Numbered from the stretch's first letter, positions 1-8,312 are shown. The stretch is 64,000 bases of DNA from Desulfovibrionales bacterium (GCA_012729655.1 JAAYCS010000189.1:1-64000), one strand, 5' to 3'. Numbers and translations are program-made. The notes: a model not told the origin generated them from the sequence alone.

Positions 1-119
1 AGACTTTTAATCAAAAAGTATAGAGAGAACTTAGTCATGCACCGGTCCACGCCCCGATCTGGACGACAACCGGATGATACGCCAGGCTGACCGACCGCAT
101 AGATTTGTCCGAACACCCG

Positions 120-144
120 ATGAATCAATGTGATCTTGATTCAT
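120..144. promoter_or_regulatory. Candidate operator: 9-bp inverted repeat upstream of the GntR gene
   Basis: Perfect inverted repeat ATGAATCAA, 7-nt spacer, TTGATTCAT, lying about 70 bp upstream of the regulator's start codon. GntR/UTRA regulators commonly autoregulate through such palindromes, so this is a plausible binding site. That role is inferred from position and symmetry only. Confidence 0.45.
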
Positions 145-215
145 TCTCTTGAGTATTTTTTACAAAAATCACGGAATTCAAAATCACTCACTGGAAACTC
201 GAAAAGGATCCGTTC

Positions 216-950
216 ATGTCAGAAGCGAAATACGTAAAGATATACAACTGGCTTTCAGAGCAGATAAGCAACAAAGTCTTTGTTCCTGGAGACAAAATAC
301 CAAATGAAACAGAGATCGCTGCAAAGTTCAATGTCCACAGGATGACTGTTCGGCAGGCCATTGATAAGCTGGTCAACAACCACATGCTGATCCGCACACG
401 CGGGAAAGGGACATTTCTCCTTTCGGAAAAAACGCCTGTGCTGACCAGATCACTGGTAGGCATCTCAACGTACTACGATGATATTGTGAGGGCAGGGCTT
501 GAGCCGAAATACAAAACGATCCAGGCAATGATCCAGGATCCCTGTGAAGAGACCGCAGAGAAATTGGGATTGCAGGCCGGAGAGCAGATCATATTTCTGA
601 AAAGACTGATGCTGGCCAACAATGTCCCTCTGGTTCTGGAGCATTGCTATCTTCCTGAAGAATTGTTTCCTGACATATTGGACAAGAATCTCAACAGTAT
701 TTTATACAACGTGATCCGGGAAGAGTATGGAATGAAACTGATGCATTCGAGTCAGGAAATTGGGGCCATTCTGCCAGAGGAATCTGACCGGAAGATTCTG
801 AAAATTTCCAGCACGAATGCATGCCTGTGGGTCGAAAGCGTTGTTTTCAACGATGCCGGCAGGGCCGTTGAATATGCGTATTCTCTCTATCGCGGGGACA
901 AATACAGGTTCAGATGTGACATCGACAATTATATGTACCTCGGAAATTGA
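216..950 (+). CDS. GntR-family transcriptional regulator (HutC/PhnF-type, UTRA domain)
   Basis: The 244-residue protein has a winged-helix GntR DNA-binding domain at about residues 1-72, with the typical run PGDKIPNETEIAAKFNV, then RMTVRQAIDKL and the wing RTRGKGTF. A UTRA ligand-binding domain follows at about 90-240. The family represses metabolic or transport genes and releases DNA on binding a small effector. Its target is unknown because no obvious partner gene lies inside the window; the next gene, tupC, runs tail to tail with it. The gene is visibly AT-richer than its neighbours, which may mean it was acquired. A 9-bp palindrome upstream may be its operator. Confidence 0.85.
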   Translation: MSEAKYVKIYNWLSEQISNKVFVPGDKIPNETEIAAKFNVHRMTVRQAIDKLVNNHMLIRTRGKGTFLLSEKTPVLTRSLVGISTYYDDIVRAGLEPKYKTIQAMIQDPCEETAEKLGLQAGEQIIFLKRLMLANNVPLVLEHCYLPEELFPDILDKNLNSILYNVIREEYGMKLMHSSQEIGAILPEESDRKILKISSTNACLWVESVVFNDAGRAVEYAYSLYRGDKYRFRCDIDNYMYLGN

Positions 951-1025
951 GTGCGTCCCCACCGGCGTGCGCTACGGGACACGGGCAGCAGGCCCGTGTG
1001 TGTTCTGACTGGAGGCAAGGGGCCT

Positions 1026-2030
1026 TCAACATTTCCGGCAGAAATCAACAGACTCGGGAGATATTTCGACCCGGACCAGTTCCCCCACACATGCGCTCAG
1101 ACTCTGAAAGTCCTTCATCCCCAGGCGCACGCATAACGGCAAACCCAGATCCACGGTCATGGAGACGATCCCCGCCTCGAGCTGAACCTGGGTGACAACA
1201 CCATTGTTCAGACCTGGCTGGGCGACCGGTGCAACCTTCACGCGTTCGGGCTCGATGACCACCCGGCCACGCCCTGTGGCGGCAAAGGGAGCCGCGACCC
1301 CGAACCGATCCGTAATCCGGCACCAGGTGTGGCCATCCTGTTCCACAAAATCGCAGGCATATGAATTGGTCAGGGGTCTGGTGGCCAAACGCCCGTCCTC
1401 AAGATAAATGACATTGGGGCACAGGGCCCAGGCCTGATAGCGGTTGTGTGTGCAGAGGATGATGGTCGTCTCCCTGGCATCACGCAGGTCGGCAACGATC
1501 TGTTCAATGACCGATCGATGCTGAGCATCCACACTGGCCGTTGGCTCGTCCAGAAGCAGAATCTTGGTCACGCATGCCAGGGCGCGGGCAATGGCCACGC
1601 GCTGGGTTTCTCCGCCGGAAAGGCGGGGCGCGAAGGTATCGGCCATGTGGGCCAGACCGACCCTGTCCAGGGCCCGCAGCACCCGATCGTCCAGTTCCTT
1701 CCCGGAGTAGCCACGCATTTTCAGGCCGAACCCCACATTTTCCCGTACGCTGCGGCTGAACATGACCGGATGCTGATCCACCAGACCCACCTGCCGCCGC
1801 AAAGGCCTGAGGTATGTTTCGGTCCACACCACGGGCGTATCCTCGAAACGGACCTCGCCATCGTGGGGCGGGCTCAAAAAAGACAGGATCCCGAGCAGAG
1901 TGGATTTTCCAGCCCCGTTGGGGCCCTGCAGGGAATAGGTCAGACCCCGCTCCAGGGAAAGAGCATCGACATCAAGGATCCGCCTGCCGCCATGGGTTAC
2001 CGACACTTGCGAGAGGGTATAGATATTCAT
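1026..2030 (-). CDS. tupC: Tungstate ABC transporter, ATP-binding protein TupC
   Basis: This 334-residue ATPase energises high-affinity tungstate uptake at the cytoplasmic membrane. Walker A GPNGAGKST is at residues 36-44, the ABC signature LSGGE at 137-141, and Walker B ILLLDEP at 157-163. A C-terminal extension of roughly 100 residues resembles the regulatory/oxyanion-binding tail found on some molybdate/tungstate ATPases. The start codon overlaps the stop of tupB by 4 nt, so translation is probably coupled. Tungstate rather than another oxyanion is inferred from the TupA-like binding protein at the head of the operon. Sulfate reducers use tungsten or molybdenum in formate dehydrogenases. 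Confidence 0.87.
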   Translation of the reverse strand: MNIYTLSQVSVTHGGRRILDVDALSLERGLTYSLQGPNGAGKSTLLGILSFLSPPHDGEVRFEDTPVVWTETYLRPLRRQVGLVDQHPVMFSRSVRENVGFGLKMRGYSGKELDDRVLRALDRVGLAHMADTFAPRLSGGETQRVAIARALACVTKILLLDEPTASVDAQHRSVIEQIVADLRDARETTIILCTHNRYQAWALCPNVIYLEDGRLATRPLTNSYACDFVEQDGHTWCRITDRFGVAAPFAATGRGRVVIEPERVKVAPVAQPGLNNGVVTQVQLEAGIVSMTVDLGLPLCVRLGMKDFQSLSACVGELVRVEISPESVDFCRKC

Positions 2031-2719
2031 CGCAACGTCTTCCCCTGCACATAACCCAGGGCAGTGTTCACGGTCAGGCTGATGGCCAGCAGGACGATGC
2101 CCAGGGCCAGGGAAAGCACGAACTCGCCCTTGTCGTATTCCAGGGCCATGGCCGTGGTCATGGTCCGGGTGAATCCCTTGGCGTTGCCGCCGAGCATCAT
2201 GGAGATGCCGATCTCGGAAATGACCCGCCCGAAGGCGGCCACCACTGCGGCCATGATGCTGAAGCGGGCCTCGCGCAGGATGACCATGGCCACCTGCCAG
2301 GATGATGCGCCCAGGGCCAGGGCTGTGCGCCGGTAGCGGTCGTCGATGCGGCCTACGGCCGCAATGGTGAAGGCCACGATGATGGGGGTGATGAGTATGA
2401 TCTGGCCGATGATCATGGCTTTCTGGGTATAGAGCCAGCCAAGGGAGCCGAACACCCCACGCCGGGACAGCAGGGTATAGACGACCAGGCCGATGACCAC
2501 GGTGGGCAGGGCCAGCATGGTATTGAAAAAAGTGATCGCAGCTTGTTTGCCGCGGAAACTGCTGATGCCGATGACGAATCCCATTGGTATCCCGACCAGA
2601 CAGGCCGCGACCGTGGACCAGAAGCTGATGTTTAGGGACACGCCGACGATGAACAGCAGTTCGGCGTCGAATTGACCAAGCAGCATCAATGCGGAATACA
2701 AGCTGTCAAAAAAATACAT
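2027..2719 (-). CDS. tupB: Tungstate ABC transporter, permease TupB
   Basis: The 230-residue integral membrane protein has about six predicted helices. It carries a binding-protein-dependent permease coupling region, seen around the run RIDDRYRRTALALGASSWQV, the EAA-type loop that contacts the ATPase. With TupA and TupC it forms the tungstate importer. It follows tupA after a 110-nt gap that contains a strong hairpin, and it overlaps tupC by 4 nt. The length matches the family. It could also carry molybdate, but the binding protein favours tungstate. Confidence 0.87.
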   Translation of the reverse strand: MYFFDSLYSALMLLGQFDAELLFIVGVSLNISFWSTVAACLVGIPMGFVIGISSFRGKQAAITFFNTMLALPTVVIGLVVYTLLSRRGVFGSLGWLYTQKAMIIGQIILITPIIVAFTIAAVGRIDDRYRRTALALGASSWQVAMVILREARFSIMAAVVAAFGRVISEIGISMMLGGNAKGFTRTMTTAMALEYDKGEFVLSLALGIVLLAISLTVNTALGYVQGKTLR

Positions 2720-2762
2720 GACAAAAAACCTCAGGGAAGAAAGCGGGTCGAACCCCCAGGGA

Positions 2763-2795
2763 ATAATCGGCCCGCTCTGGTGGCGGGCCGATTAT
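2763..2795 (-). terminator. Intercistronic hairpin between tupA and tupB
   Basis: A perfect 13-bp stem (ATAATCGGCCCGC / GCGGGCCGATTAT) with a 7-nt loop sits between the binding-protein gene and the permease gene. No clean T-run follows on the transcribed strand. It therefore looks more like an attenuator or mRNA-stabilising hairpin that favours expression of the binding protein than a full terminator. Confidence 0.6.
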
Positions 2796-2829
2796 CATTT
2801 GCTGTGCAACGGCATGTCAGTCGTGCCGA

Positions 2830-3696
2830 TCACTTCTTCGCGTCAGGAAAGAAAAGCTGCTTGTCAAGAAGTTTGTAGTCACCGATGACCTTCTGTCCGC
2901 GTTCGGACACCAGCCACTGGGCGAACTTGTCAGCCAGGTCGAACCGGACGTGGGGGTGTTTGGCAGGATTGACCGGGATGACCCCGTAGGGATTGAACAG
3001 CTTGACATCGCCTTCAGAGATGGGCTCAAGCTGCAGGCTCTCCGGACGGCCATACTTGTATTGGATATACGTGCCACGGTCCGTGATGGTGTAGCCCTGC
3101 TTTTCCTCGGCAAAAACCAGGGTCTTGCCCATGCCCTGTCCAATGGACATATAGCCCTTCATCTGATCGGGGTGGACCGCCTTGACGGTCATATCCTTCA
3201 AGATCGTCTCCTCTTCCTTCAGGGCCAGACCGGTGGCCTTCCAAAGTTCCTGCTCCTTGGCATGGGTGCCGCTGGCATCGCCGCGGGACACGAACACCGC
3301 GCCGGACTCGGCGATCTTCTTCATTGCCGCGGCTCCATCCTTGCCTTTGGCCTTGGCCGGGTCAGAGGCCGGGCCGATAATGAGAAAGTCATTGTACATG
3401 ACGTAGTAGCGCTTGGTCCCAAAGCCGGAGGCCACGAACTTTTCCTCGCGCGCAGGGTCGTGCACGAAGATCACGTCCACATTGCCGTCCTCCCCATCCT
3501 TGATTGCCGCTCCCGTACCCTTGGCCAGGACCTTGACGTCTATGCCCGTGTCCTTCTTGAACTCGGGCAGCAGGACCCCCAGCAGGCCAGACTGTTCCGT
3601 GCTGGTGGTGGTGGACATCTTGAGAACCTGATCTTGGGCGCAGACCAGAGCCGGAAATGCCAACAGGAAAAGCACCAATGCCAGAATTTTTCGCAT
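2830..3696 (-). CDS. tupA: Tungstate-binding periplasmic protein TupA
   Basis: The solute-binding protein captures tungstate in the periplasm and delivers it to TupBC. The ATG at 3696 is chosen because GGGAGGAA lies just upstream; the longer frame starts at a TTG inside that ribosome site. A signal peptide of about 21 residues (hydrophobic LALVLFLLAFPALVCA) precedes the mature start. The mature N-terminus carries KMSTTTSTEQSGL, matching the TTTST oxyanion-binding motif of TupA/WtpA-like proteins, and RGDASGTHAKE matches the second ligand-binding segment. The product is about 288 residues, normal for the family. It heads the operon, under a palindrome overlapping the likely -10 box. Confidence 0.9.
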   Translation of the reverse strand: MRKILALVLFLLAFPALVCAQDQVLKMSTTTSTEQSGLLGVLLPEFKKDTGIDVKVLAKGTGAAIKDGEDGNVDVIFVHDPAREEKFVASGFGTKRYYVMYNDFLIIGPASDPAKAKGKDGAAAMKKIAESGAVFVSRGDASGTHAKEQELWKATGLALKEEETILKDMTVKAVHPDQMKGYMSIGQGMGKTLVFAEEKQGYTITDRGTYIQYKYGRPESLQLEPISEGDVKLFNPYGVIPVNPAKHPHVRFDLADKFAQWLVSERGQKVIGDYKLLDKQLFFPDAKK

Positions 3697-3719
3697 AATT
3701 CCTCCCAATAGGTGAAGTG

Positions 3720-3745
3720 TGACATATGTTAATTATAATATGTCA
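3720..3745 (-). promoter_or_regulatory. Candidate operator/promoter of the tup operon
   Basis: Perfect 8-bp inverted repeat TGACATAT-N10-ATATGTCA. Read on the minus strand, the 10-nt centre begins with TATAAT, a consensus -10 box, about 20 nt upstream of the tupA start codon. A dimeric repressor bound here would block RNA polymerase. Tungstate-responsive regulators are known in sulfate reducers, but assigning one to this site is inference. Confidence 0.5.
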
Positions 3746-3791
3746 TGGGAGACTTAAAAACAAGCCCGAAAGGGACCTCCAACTCAAAAAA

Positions 3792-4364
3792 TCATTCCAG
3801 CCGGGTACCGACCGACGGCAGGGCGACGACACTCCCGCGCGCAGAGCGGGGCAGGCGGACATACGGCAGGGAAAAGTCAGACGAGGCCAGAGCCACGCCA
3901 TCGCTGGTCCGCAACACCCTGGCATTGAAGTAAATCTGGCGGCCAACGACCGTATACGTCCCGAGCAGGATGGAATAGGCGTATGCGTCGGCATTGATCC
4001 GGGTCAGATCCCTGGACAGGGCAAAGACCCCACCCCCGGGCAGCACGGCCAGCTGATCCGCCCGCAGTTGGACTTCGGCCAGTGAATAGCCGAGCTGGCT
4101 CAAACGTGAGGCGATCTGTTCCGAAATGAGGCGACCTGCATCATTGGTGATCCCGACATCGGCCGAATCGACAAACGCAGCTGCCAGCATGGGATATGCG
4201 GCCACCCCGCTGCCGGCCAGTTGCCCGTGCAGATGGTCGGCGGCTTTGTAGGACACCTCCATCAGGTTGGGTTCACTGTTCCCTGAATCAGCCGGGGTGA
4301 TGCCCGTCAAAGACGTGCATGCGGCCAGGATGACGAGAAAAATAGCGGCAAAGAATTTGGGCAT
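3792..4364 (-). CDS. FlgO-like outer-membrane lipoprotein
   Basis: The ATG at 4364 has a GGAGGG ribosome site and begins a lipoprotein signal peptide (MPKFFAAIFLVILAAC), with the lipobox LAAC at Cys16. The mature part resembles the FlgO domain: a putative oligomerising segment (LISEQIASRLSQLGYSLAE) followed by beta-rich sequence (YAYSILLGTYTVVGRQIYFNARV). FlgO proteins are outer-membrane components linked to flagella in Vibrio, but no flagellar genes lie in this window, so the role here is open. The upstream in-frame extension in the longest frame has no supporting signal. It is divergently arranged with another lipoprotein gene, 103 nt away. Confidence 0.7.
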   Translation of the reverse strand: MPKFFAAIFLVILAACTSLTGITPADSGNSEPNLMEVSYKAADHLHGQLAGSGVAAYPMLAAAFVDSADVGITNDAGRLISEQIASRLSQLGYSLAEVQLRADQLAVLPGGGVFALSRDLTRINADAYAYSILLGTYTVVGRQIYFNARVLRTSDGVALASSDFSLPYVRLPRSARGSVVALPSVGTRLE

Positions 4365-4467
4365 GATGGACCCTCCGGCAAAAAAATGACATCCGGCACT
4401 TGCAAAGCACACCCTGTGCCAACCCGCTGCGTCTAAAGTTTTTCCCGTTTTCGCCGATTCCTTCAGC

Positions 4468-5181
4468 ATGAACAAAGACACCAAGTTCTTCACGCCCATG
4501 ATCCTGCTGGTCCTGCTGGTTCATAACGCCCTGGTCGGGTGTTCGTCCCTGCGGACGGACTCAAGCAATGCGCGCCTGATGGCCACAGCCCAGGTACCTG
4601 TCCCCACCGGATACCTGCTCAGCACCCAACCCAAGATGCAGGCCCTGCAGCATTGGGACAACCTGGCCGCCAAGGTGGCCGAACACGGCAGCAAAGCGTT
4701 GGGGCATTTTTTCCCCCAGGGCGGGGTTGCGGTCTTTGTCCCTCAAGCTGGCCATACGCCCTTTGCAAAGGCCCTGCGGGAGTCCCTGCTCACCCACCTC
4801 GTGGCGTACGGTGTGCCAACAGCCCCCTCCCCTGAAGGGGCGATTATCCTGGAGGTCAATGTCAATTTTCTCGCCCATGCCCGCACCCTGACCAAGACCG
4901 CGGAGGGTGTGCGGATGTCCCTGGAGCCAGGATTCAGGCAGCTCAAGGACGACCAGGGTGCCTATCGGCCCCTCCCCCTGGTCGCCGAGGAAAGTGGCCA
5001 ATTCTCGGCCCAGACTCCTGACGGCGAAATCCAGGTCAACTCCTCCTTCACCTACCAGGGCTCCTACCTGTATCGGGATTCGAGCATCTTTTATGTCGAG
5101 AGCGCCCAGTGGCCGCATTATGTGGAGCAACCCCCGCCGGGCGCCGTGCAGCTCAAAAAATTCTCGCTGGTTAACAAGTGA
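4468..5181 (+). CDS. Putative lipoprotein of unknown function
   Basis: The 237-residue protein has an N-terminal hydrophobic segment ending in a lipobox (ALVGC, Cys about 25), so it is probably lipid-anchored. I do not recognise the mature domain. It contains SKALGHFFPQGGVAVFVPQAG and a segment FAKALRESLLTHLVAYGV that reads like the oligomerising region of FlgO/TolB-N-like domains, then beta-rich sequence with TPDGEIQVNSSFTYQGSYLYRDSSIFYVES. It is divergent from the FlgO-like lipoprotein gene, sharing a 103-nt intergenic region, which suggests a common cell-envelope task. Confidence 0.7.
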   Translation: MNKDTKFFTPMILLVLLVHNALVGCSSLRTDSSNARLMATAQVPVPTGYLLSTQPKMQALQHWDNLAAKVAEHGSKALGHFFPQGGVAVFVPQAGHTPFAKALRESLLTHLVAYGVPTAPSPEGAIILEVNVNFLAHARTLTKTAEGVRMSLEPGFRQLKDDQGAYRPLPLVAEESGQFSAQTPDGEIQVNSSFTYQGSYLYRDSSIFYVESAQWPHYVEQPPPGAVQLKKFSLVNK

Positions 5182-5264
5182 CCAGACGATTTCCCGCACC
5201 ACCTGCCTTCGGCATCCTTGAGCAGCACGGCTGACGCACCGCGGCAGGGCGGATGAAAACGCGA

Positions 5265-5295
5265 AACGGCCGGACTGCAACCCAGCCCGGCCGTT
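5265..5295. terminator. Hairpin between convergent lipoprotein and nrdD genes
   Basis: AACGGCCGG pairs with CCGGCCGTT across a 13-nt loop. It lies between the 3' ends of the convergent genes at 5181 and 5329 and could end transcription from either side. Confidence 0.6.
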
Positions 5296-5328
5296 CATTG
5301 ATATCTGATTCCCGGATAGTGAGCGACC

Positions 5329-7389
5329 TTACGTCCTGAAGCACGAGGACGGGGAATATTCGACCCGGTCCTTGTACTCTGCCTGCTTGCCCTTGTTCCA
5401 CATCTTCACCGGCCGGTAGTAACCCACAACCCGCGTGTAGACTTCGGTCTCCTGACCGCACCGCGGGCACGTGGACTGCTCCCCGGTCAAGTACCCATGA
5501 TCCTTGCACACCGAAAACGTCGGGGTGATGGAGATATAGGGTATCTTTGTTTCGCTCAGCGCCCTGACAATGAAGCTGCGCAGGGCCGCGACATCCGGCA
5601 CCGACTCGCCCAGAAAGCTGTGGAACACCGTGCCGCCCGTGTACAGCGGCTGAAGCCTGTTCTGATGCTCCAGGGCCGTGAACACATCGGCCGTGTGCCC
5701 CACGGGCAGCAGGGTAGAATTGGTGTAGTACGGGACACCGTTGCCCGAAACCTGGATGTCGGCGTAGAGCTTCTTGTCTATCTTGGCCAGACGGTAACTG
5801 GTTCCCTCGGCAGGAGTGGCCTCCAGATTGTAGAGGTTGCCGGTTTCTTCCTGGAAATGTGCGGTCAGTCCCCGCAGGTAATCAAGGGTTCGGATCATGA
5901 GCCGGATCCCGGCCTCGGTGTCTATGCCCTTGCCCAGCAGGTTCAGACACGCCTCGTGGCCACCCAGCAACCCGATTGTACTGAAGTGGTTGCGGAAGCC
6001 GCTTTTCAGGTACCTCTGGGAAAAAGGGAACATGCCCTTGTCCATGTTGTCCACCACCATCTTGCGCTTGAACTCCAGGGAATCCTTGGCCAAGCCGGCG
6101 TATTCCCCGACCAGATCCAGAAAATCCTCCTCGCCCTGGGCCAGATAGGCCAGCTTGGGCAGGTTCAAGGTCACCACCCCGATGGATCCGGTCAGATCGC
6201 CTGCTCCGAACAGCCCGCCCGTGCGCTTCCTGAGTTCCCGCAGATCCATCTGCAAACGGCAGCACATGGACCGCACATCTTCGGGTTTCAGGTCTGAATT
6301 GATGAAATTCTGGAAATAGGGTGCCCCATACTTGGCCGTGAGCCTCAACAAAAGTTCGCCCACCTCGGATTCCCAGGGAAAATCCGGGGTCACGTTGTAG
6401 GTCGGGATGGGAAAGGAAAAAATCCGTCCGTGGTAGTCACCCTTGCGCATGACTTCCAGAAAGGCCCGATTGATCATCTCCATTTCTGCCGTGAACTCGC
6501 CGTACGTGCTGTCCTGGAGGCTGCCGCCAATAATGACCGCCTCGGCGGCGATATGGGCCGGCGGGGTCAGATCGAAAGTCAGGTTGGTGAAAGGACTTTG
6601 TCCACCCCAACGCGAGGTCGTGTTCAGGTTGAACACGAACTTCTGCATGGCCTGCTTGACCTCGTCGTAACTCAGCCCATCGTGACGGACGAATGGGGCG
6701 AGGTAGGTGTCCACGTTGTTGAACGCCTGGGCCCCGGCCCATTCATTTTGCAACGTGCCAAGAAAATTGACCATCTGGCCCATGGCTGCGTCGAAATGAC
6801 GCGGAGGCCCGGACGAGCAGCGGCCCTCCAGGTTGAAGCCTTCCAGCAACAGGTCGCGCAGAGACCAGCCAGCGCAGTATCCGGCCAGGCCAAAGGACAA
6901 GTCATGAATATGAAAATAGCCGTGCTCATGGGCCTGCCGGATTTCCTCCGGATATTTTTCCAAGGTGTATCTGGCCTGCACAGACCCAGACAGATGCAGC
7001 ATGAGCCCCTGAAACGAGTGGGCCATGTTGGCGTTTTCACTGACCCGCCAGTCGGATTTGTTCAGGTAGCTGTCGATGGTCTCGGTCACATCCAGAAATG
7101 TCTCGGTCTGACTGCGGATCTGACGCCTCTTCTCGCGATAGACGATGTAACGCCGGGCCACATGGTAGAGCCGGGACTCCATCAAAACCTGCTCAACCGT
7201 ATCCTGGACCATTTCCTGCTCAGGGCTGGACAGACCCTCCAGCTTGGCTTCGACCTTGCCGGCAAGACGCTTGGCCAGGAGGGGATCCTTGATTCCGCTC
7301 GCGTTGAGAGACTTCAGGATTGCCTGGGTGATGCGGTCCAAAGACCACGTTTCGATCCGGCCATCACGTTTGACAATATGCTGAGGCAT
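5329..7389 (-). CDS. nrdD: Anaerobic (class III) ribonucleoside-triphosphate reductase
   Basis: This oxygen-sensitive glycyl-radical enzyme makes dNTPs from NTPs. The ATG at 7389 is preceded by GGAGAAT, giving 686 residues. An ATP-cone regulatory domain opens the protein (IVKRDGRIETWSLDRITQAI). The barrel contains SRWGGQSPFTNLTFDLT, characteristic of NrdD. The C-terminus has a Cys-rich metal site (CPRCG) followed by RVVGYYRPV, whose glycine is the expected radical position. It is downstream of the activase gene nrdG, 42 nt away, with a cobalamin riboswitch leading the pair. Confidence 0.95.
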   Translation of the reverse strand: MPQHIVKRDGRIETWSLDRITQAILKSLNASGIKDPLLAKRLAGKVEAKLEGLSSPEQEMVQDTVEQVLMESRLYHVARRYIVYREKRRQIRSQTETFLDVTETIDSYLNKSDWRVSENANMAHSFQGLMLHLSGSVQARYTLEKYPEEIRQAHEHGYFHIHDLSFGLAGYCAGWSLRDLLLEGFNLEGRCSSGPPRHFDAAMGQMVNFLGTLQNEWAGAQAFNNVDTYLAPFVRHDGLSYDEVKQAMQKFVFNLNTTSRWGGQSPFTNLTFDLTPPAHIAAEAVIIGGSLQDSTYGEFTAEMEMINRAFLEVMRKGDYHGRIFSFPIPTYNVTPDFPWESEVGELLLRLTAKYGAPYFQNFINSDLKPEDVRSMCCRLQMDLRELRKRTGGLFGAGDLTGSIGVVTLNLPKLAYLAQGEEDFLDLVGEYAGLAKDSLEFKRKMVVDNMDKGMFPFSQRYLKSGFRNHFSTIGLLGGHEACLNLLGKGIDTEAGIRLMIRTLDYLRGLTAHFQEETGNLYNLEATPAEGTSYRLAKIDKKLYADIQVSGNGVPYYTNSTLLPVGHTADVFTALEHQNRLQPLYTGGTVFHSFLGESVPDVAALRSFIVRALSETKIPYISITPTFSVCKDHGYLTGEQSTCPRCGQETEVYTRVVGYYRPVKMWNKGKQAEYKDRVEYSPSSCFRT

Positions 7390-7431
7390 GTATTCTCCAA
7401 TTTTGGTCGGCAGTACTGGGTTCACGAAAAA

Positions 7432-8055
7432 TCACGTCATCGCCGGAACGAAATCCTGAAACACAAGGGGCAGATCCGACGGGACCTGGGCCCTGGTCCG
7501 GACAAGGTCGGCTTCCGAAAGGCGCGGCACCTTGGTGCAGCGGAAGTAAATCCGATCCGGAAACTCCCGGGCCAACTCGAAGATCTGCTCCAGGCGGCCC
7601 AACGCATCCATGGCCGACATTGTCTGGCCGGTTAAGTCCGGGTACAACTCCCACGGACCTTTCACGTCCACGGCCAGGGTCTGGACCAGGCCGGCACGCA
7701 ACAACCGCTCCAACACCGCCGGAGCAGAGCCGTTGGTATCCAGTTTGATGGGCAGACCGGCTGCGGCCAGATCGTTCAGCAGCTCCTCCAGCCCTTCCAA
7801 AGCTGTCGGCTCGCCTCCCGATAGGGTGAGTCCGTCCAGCCAGCGCCTGCGGCGACGCAAGTCAGTCAACACTCCATCGCGGCCAAGGGTCGGCAGCATC
7901 TGCCAGTTCCAGGCCAGGGTCGGATTGTGGCATGTCGGGCAGCGCAGGTTGCATCCTCCGGCAAAAAGGACGCACACGATCTTTCCCGGCCAGTCGCAAA
8001 GACTTACCGGGACAATGCCGCGCACGCGCTCCCAGGCCGGGGTCGTGTCAGCCAT
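7432..8055 (-). CDS. nrdG: Anaerobic ribonucleotide reductase activating protein (radical SAM)
   Basis: The 207-residue radical-SAM activase uses S-adenosylmethionine and a 4Fe-4S cluster to generate the glycyl radical on NrdD. The cluster motif CNLRCPTC fits CX3CX2C near residue 35, and LSGGEPTALEG matches the SAM-binding GGE motif. The sequence resembles the NrdG/pyruvate-formate-lyase-activase-like group seen in deltaproteobacteria, longer than E. coli NrdG. The ribosome site is weak (GAGAAC), which would suit riboswitch control. Gene order nrdG-nrdD is the reverse of E. coli. Confidence 0.92.
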   Translation of the reverse strand: MADTTPAWERVRGIVPVSLCDWPGKIVCVLFAGGCNLRCPTCHNPTLAWNWQMLPTLGRDGVLTDLRRRRRWLDGLTLSGGEPTALEGLEELLNDLAAAGLPIKLDTNGSAPAVLERLLRAGLVQTLAVDVKGPWELYPDLTGQTMSAMDALGRLEQIFELAREFPDRIYFRCTKVPRLSEADLVRTRAQVPSDLPLVFQDFVPAMT

Positions 8056-8112
8056 GAGTTCTCAACGTGATGATTGGTGAATGTCCCAACACCCTGCATC
8101 CGCGTGCAGAGG

Positions 8113-8277
8113 GTTACGAGAAATGCTTCAGGCAGGTTTTCTGACTCCCCCGCCACACATCGCCTTCCCACCGGAATCGGCAGTGGCATGTGATGCGCGG
8201 CATGTGCAGGGTCACAGCGGCGGGACCGTTCCGGGCTTGCACCGGATTCCCTTACACCCGAAGGTGTTATGCAGAAC
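8113..8277 (-). ncRNA. Cobalamin (B12) riboswitch upstream of nrdG-nrdD
   Basis: On the minus strand the hallmark elements occur in order. AAGGGAATCCGGTGCAAG comes first, then a GCCACTG core at 8181-8187, then a GGTGGGAAGGCG segment, and finally the B12 box AGTCAGAAAACCTGCC at 8131-8146, which matches the AGYCAGGAGACCTGCC consensus closely. The 3' edge is about 60 nt from the nrdG start codon, with a short hairpin (CTGCA...TGCAG) between. Cobalamin binding should turn expression off. Boundaries are approximate. Confidence 0.9.
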
Positions 8278-8283
8278 ATAAGC

Positions 8284-8312
8284 TGTATAATGCAACGCAA
8301 GCCCTGCCGCAA
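8284..8312 (-). promoter_or_regulatory. Probable sigma-70 promoter for the riboswitch-nrdG-nrdD transcript
   Basis: On the minus strand TTGCGG and TATACA are separated by exactly 17 nt, and the -10 box ends a few bases before the 5' edge of the riboswitch. It lies between the stop codon of the upstream MFS gene and the riboswitch. Confidence 0.65.
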
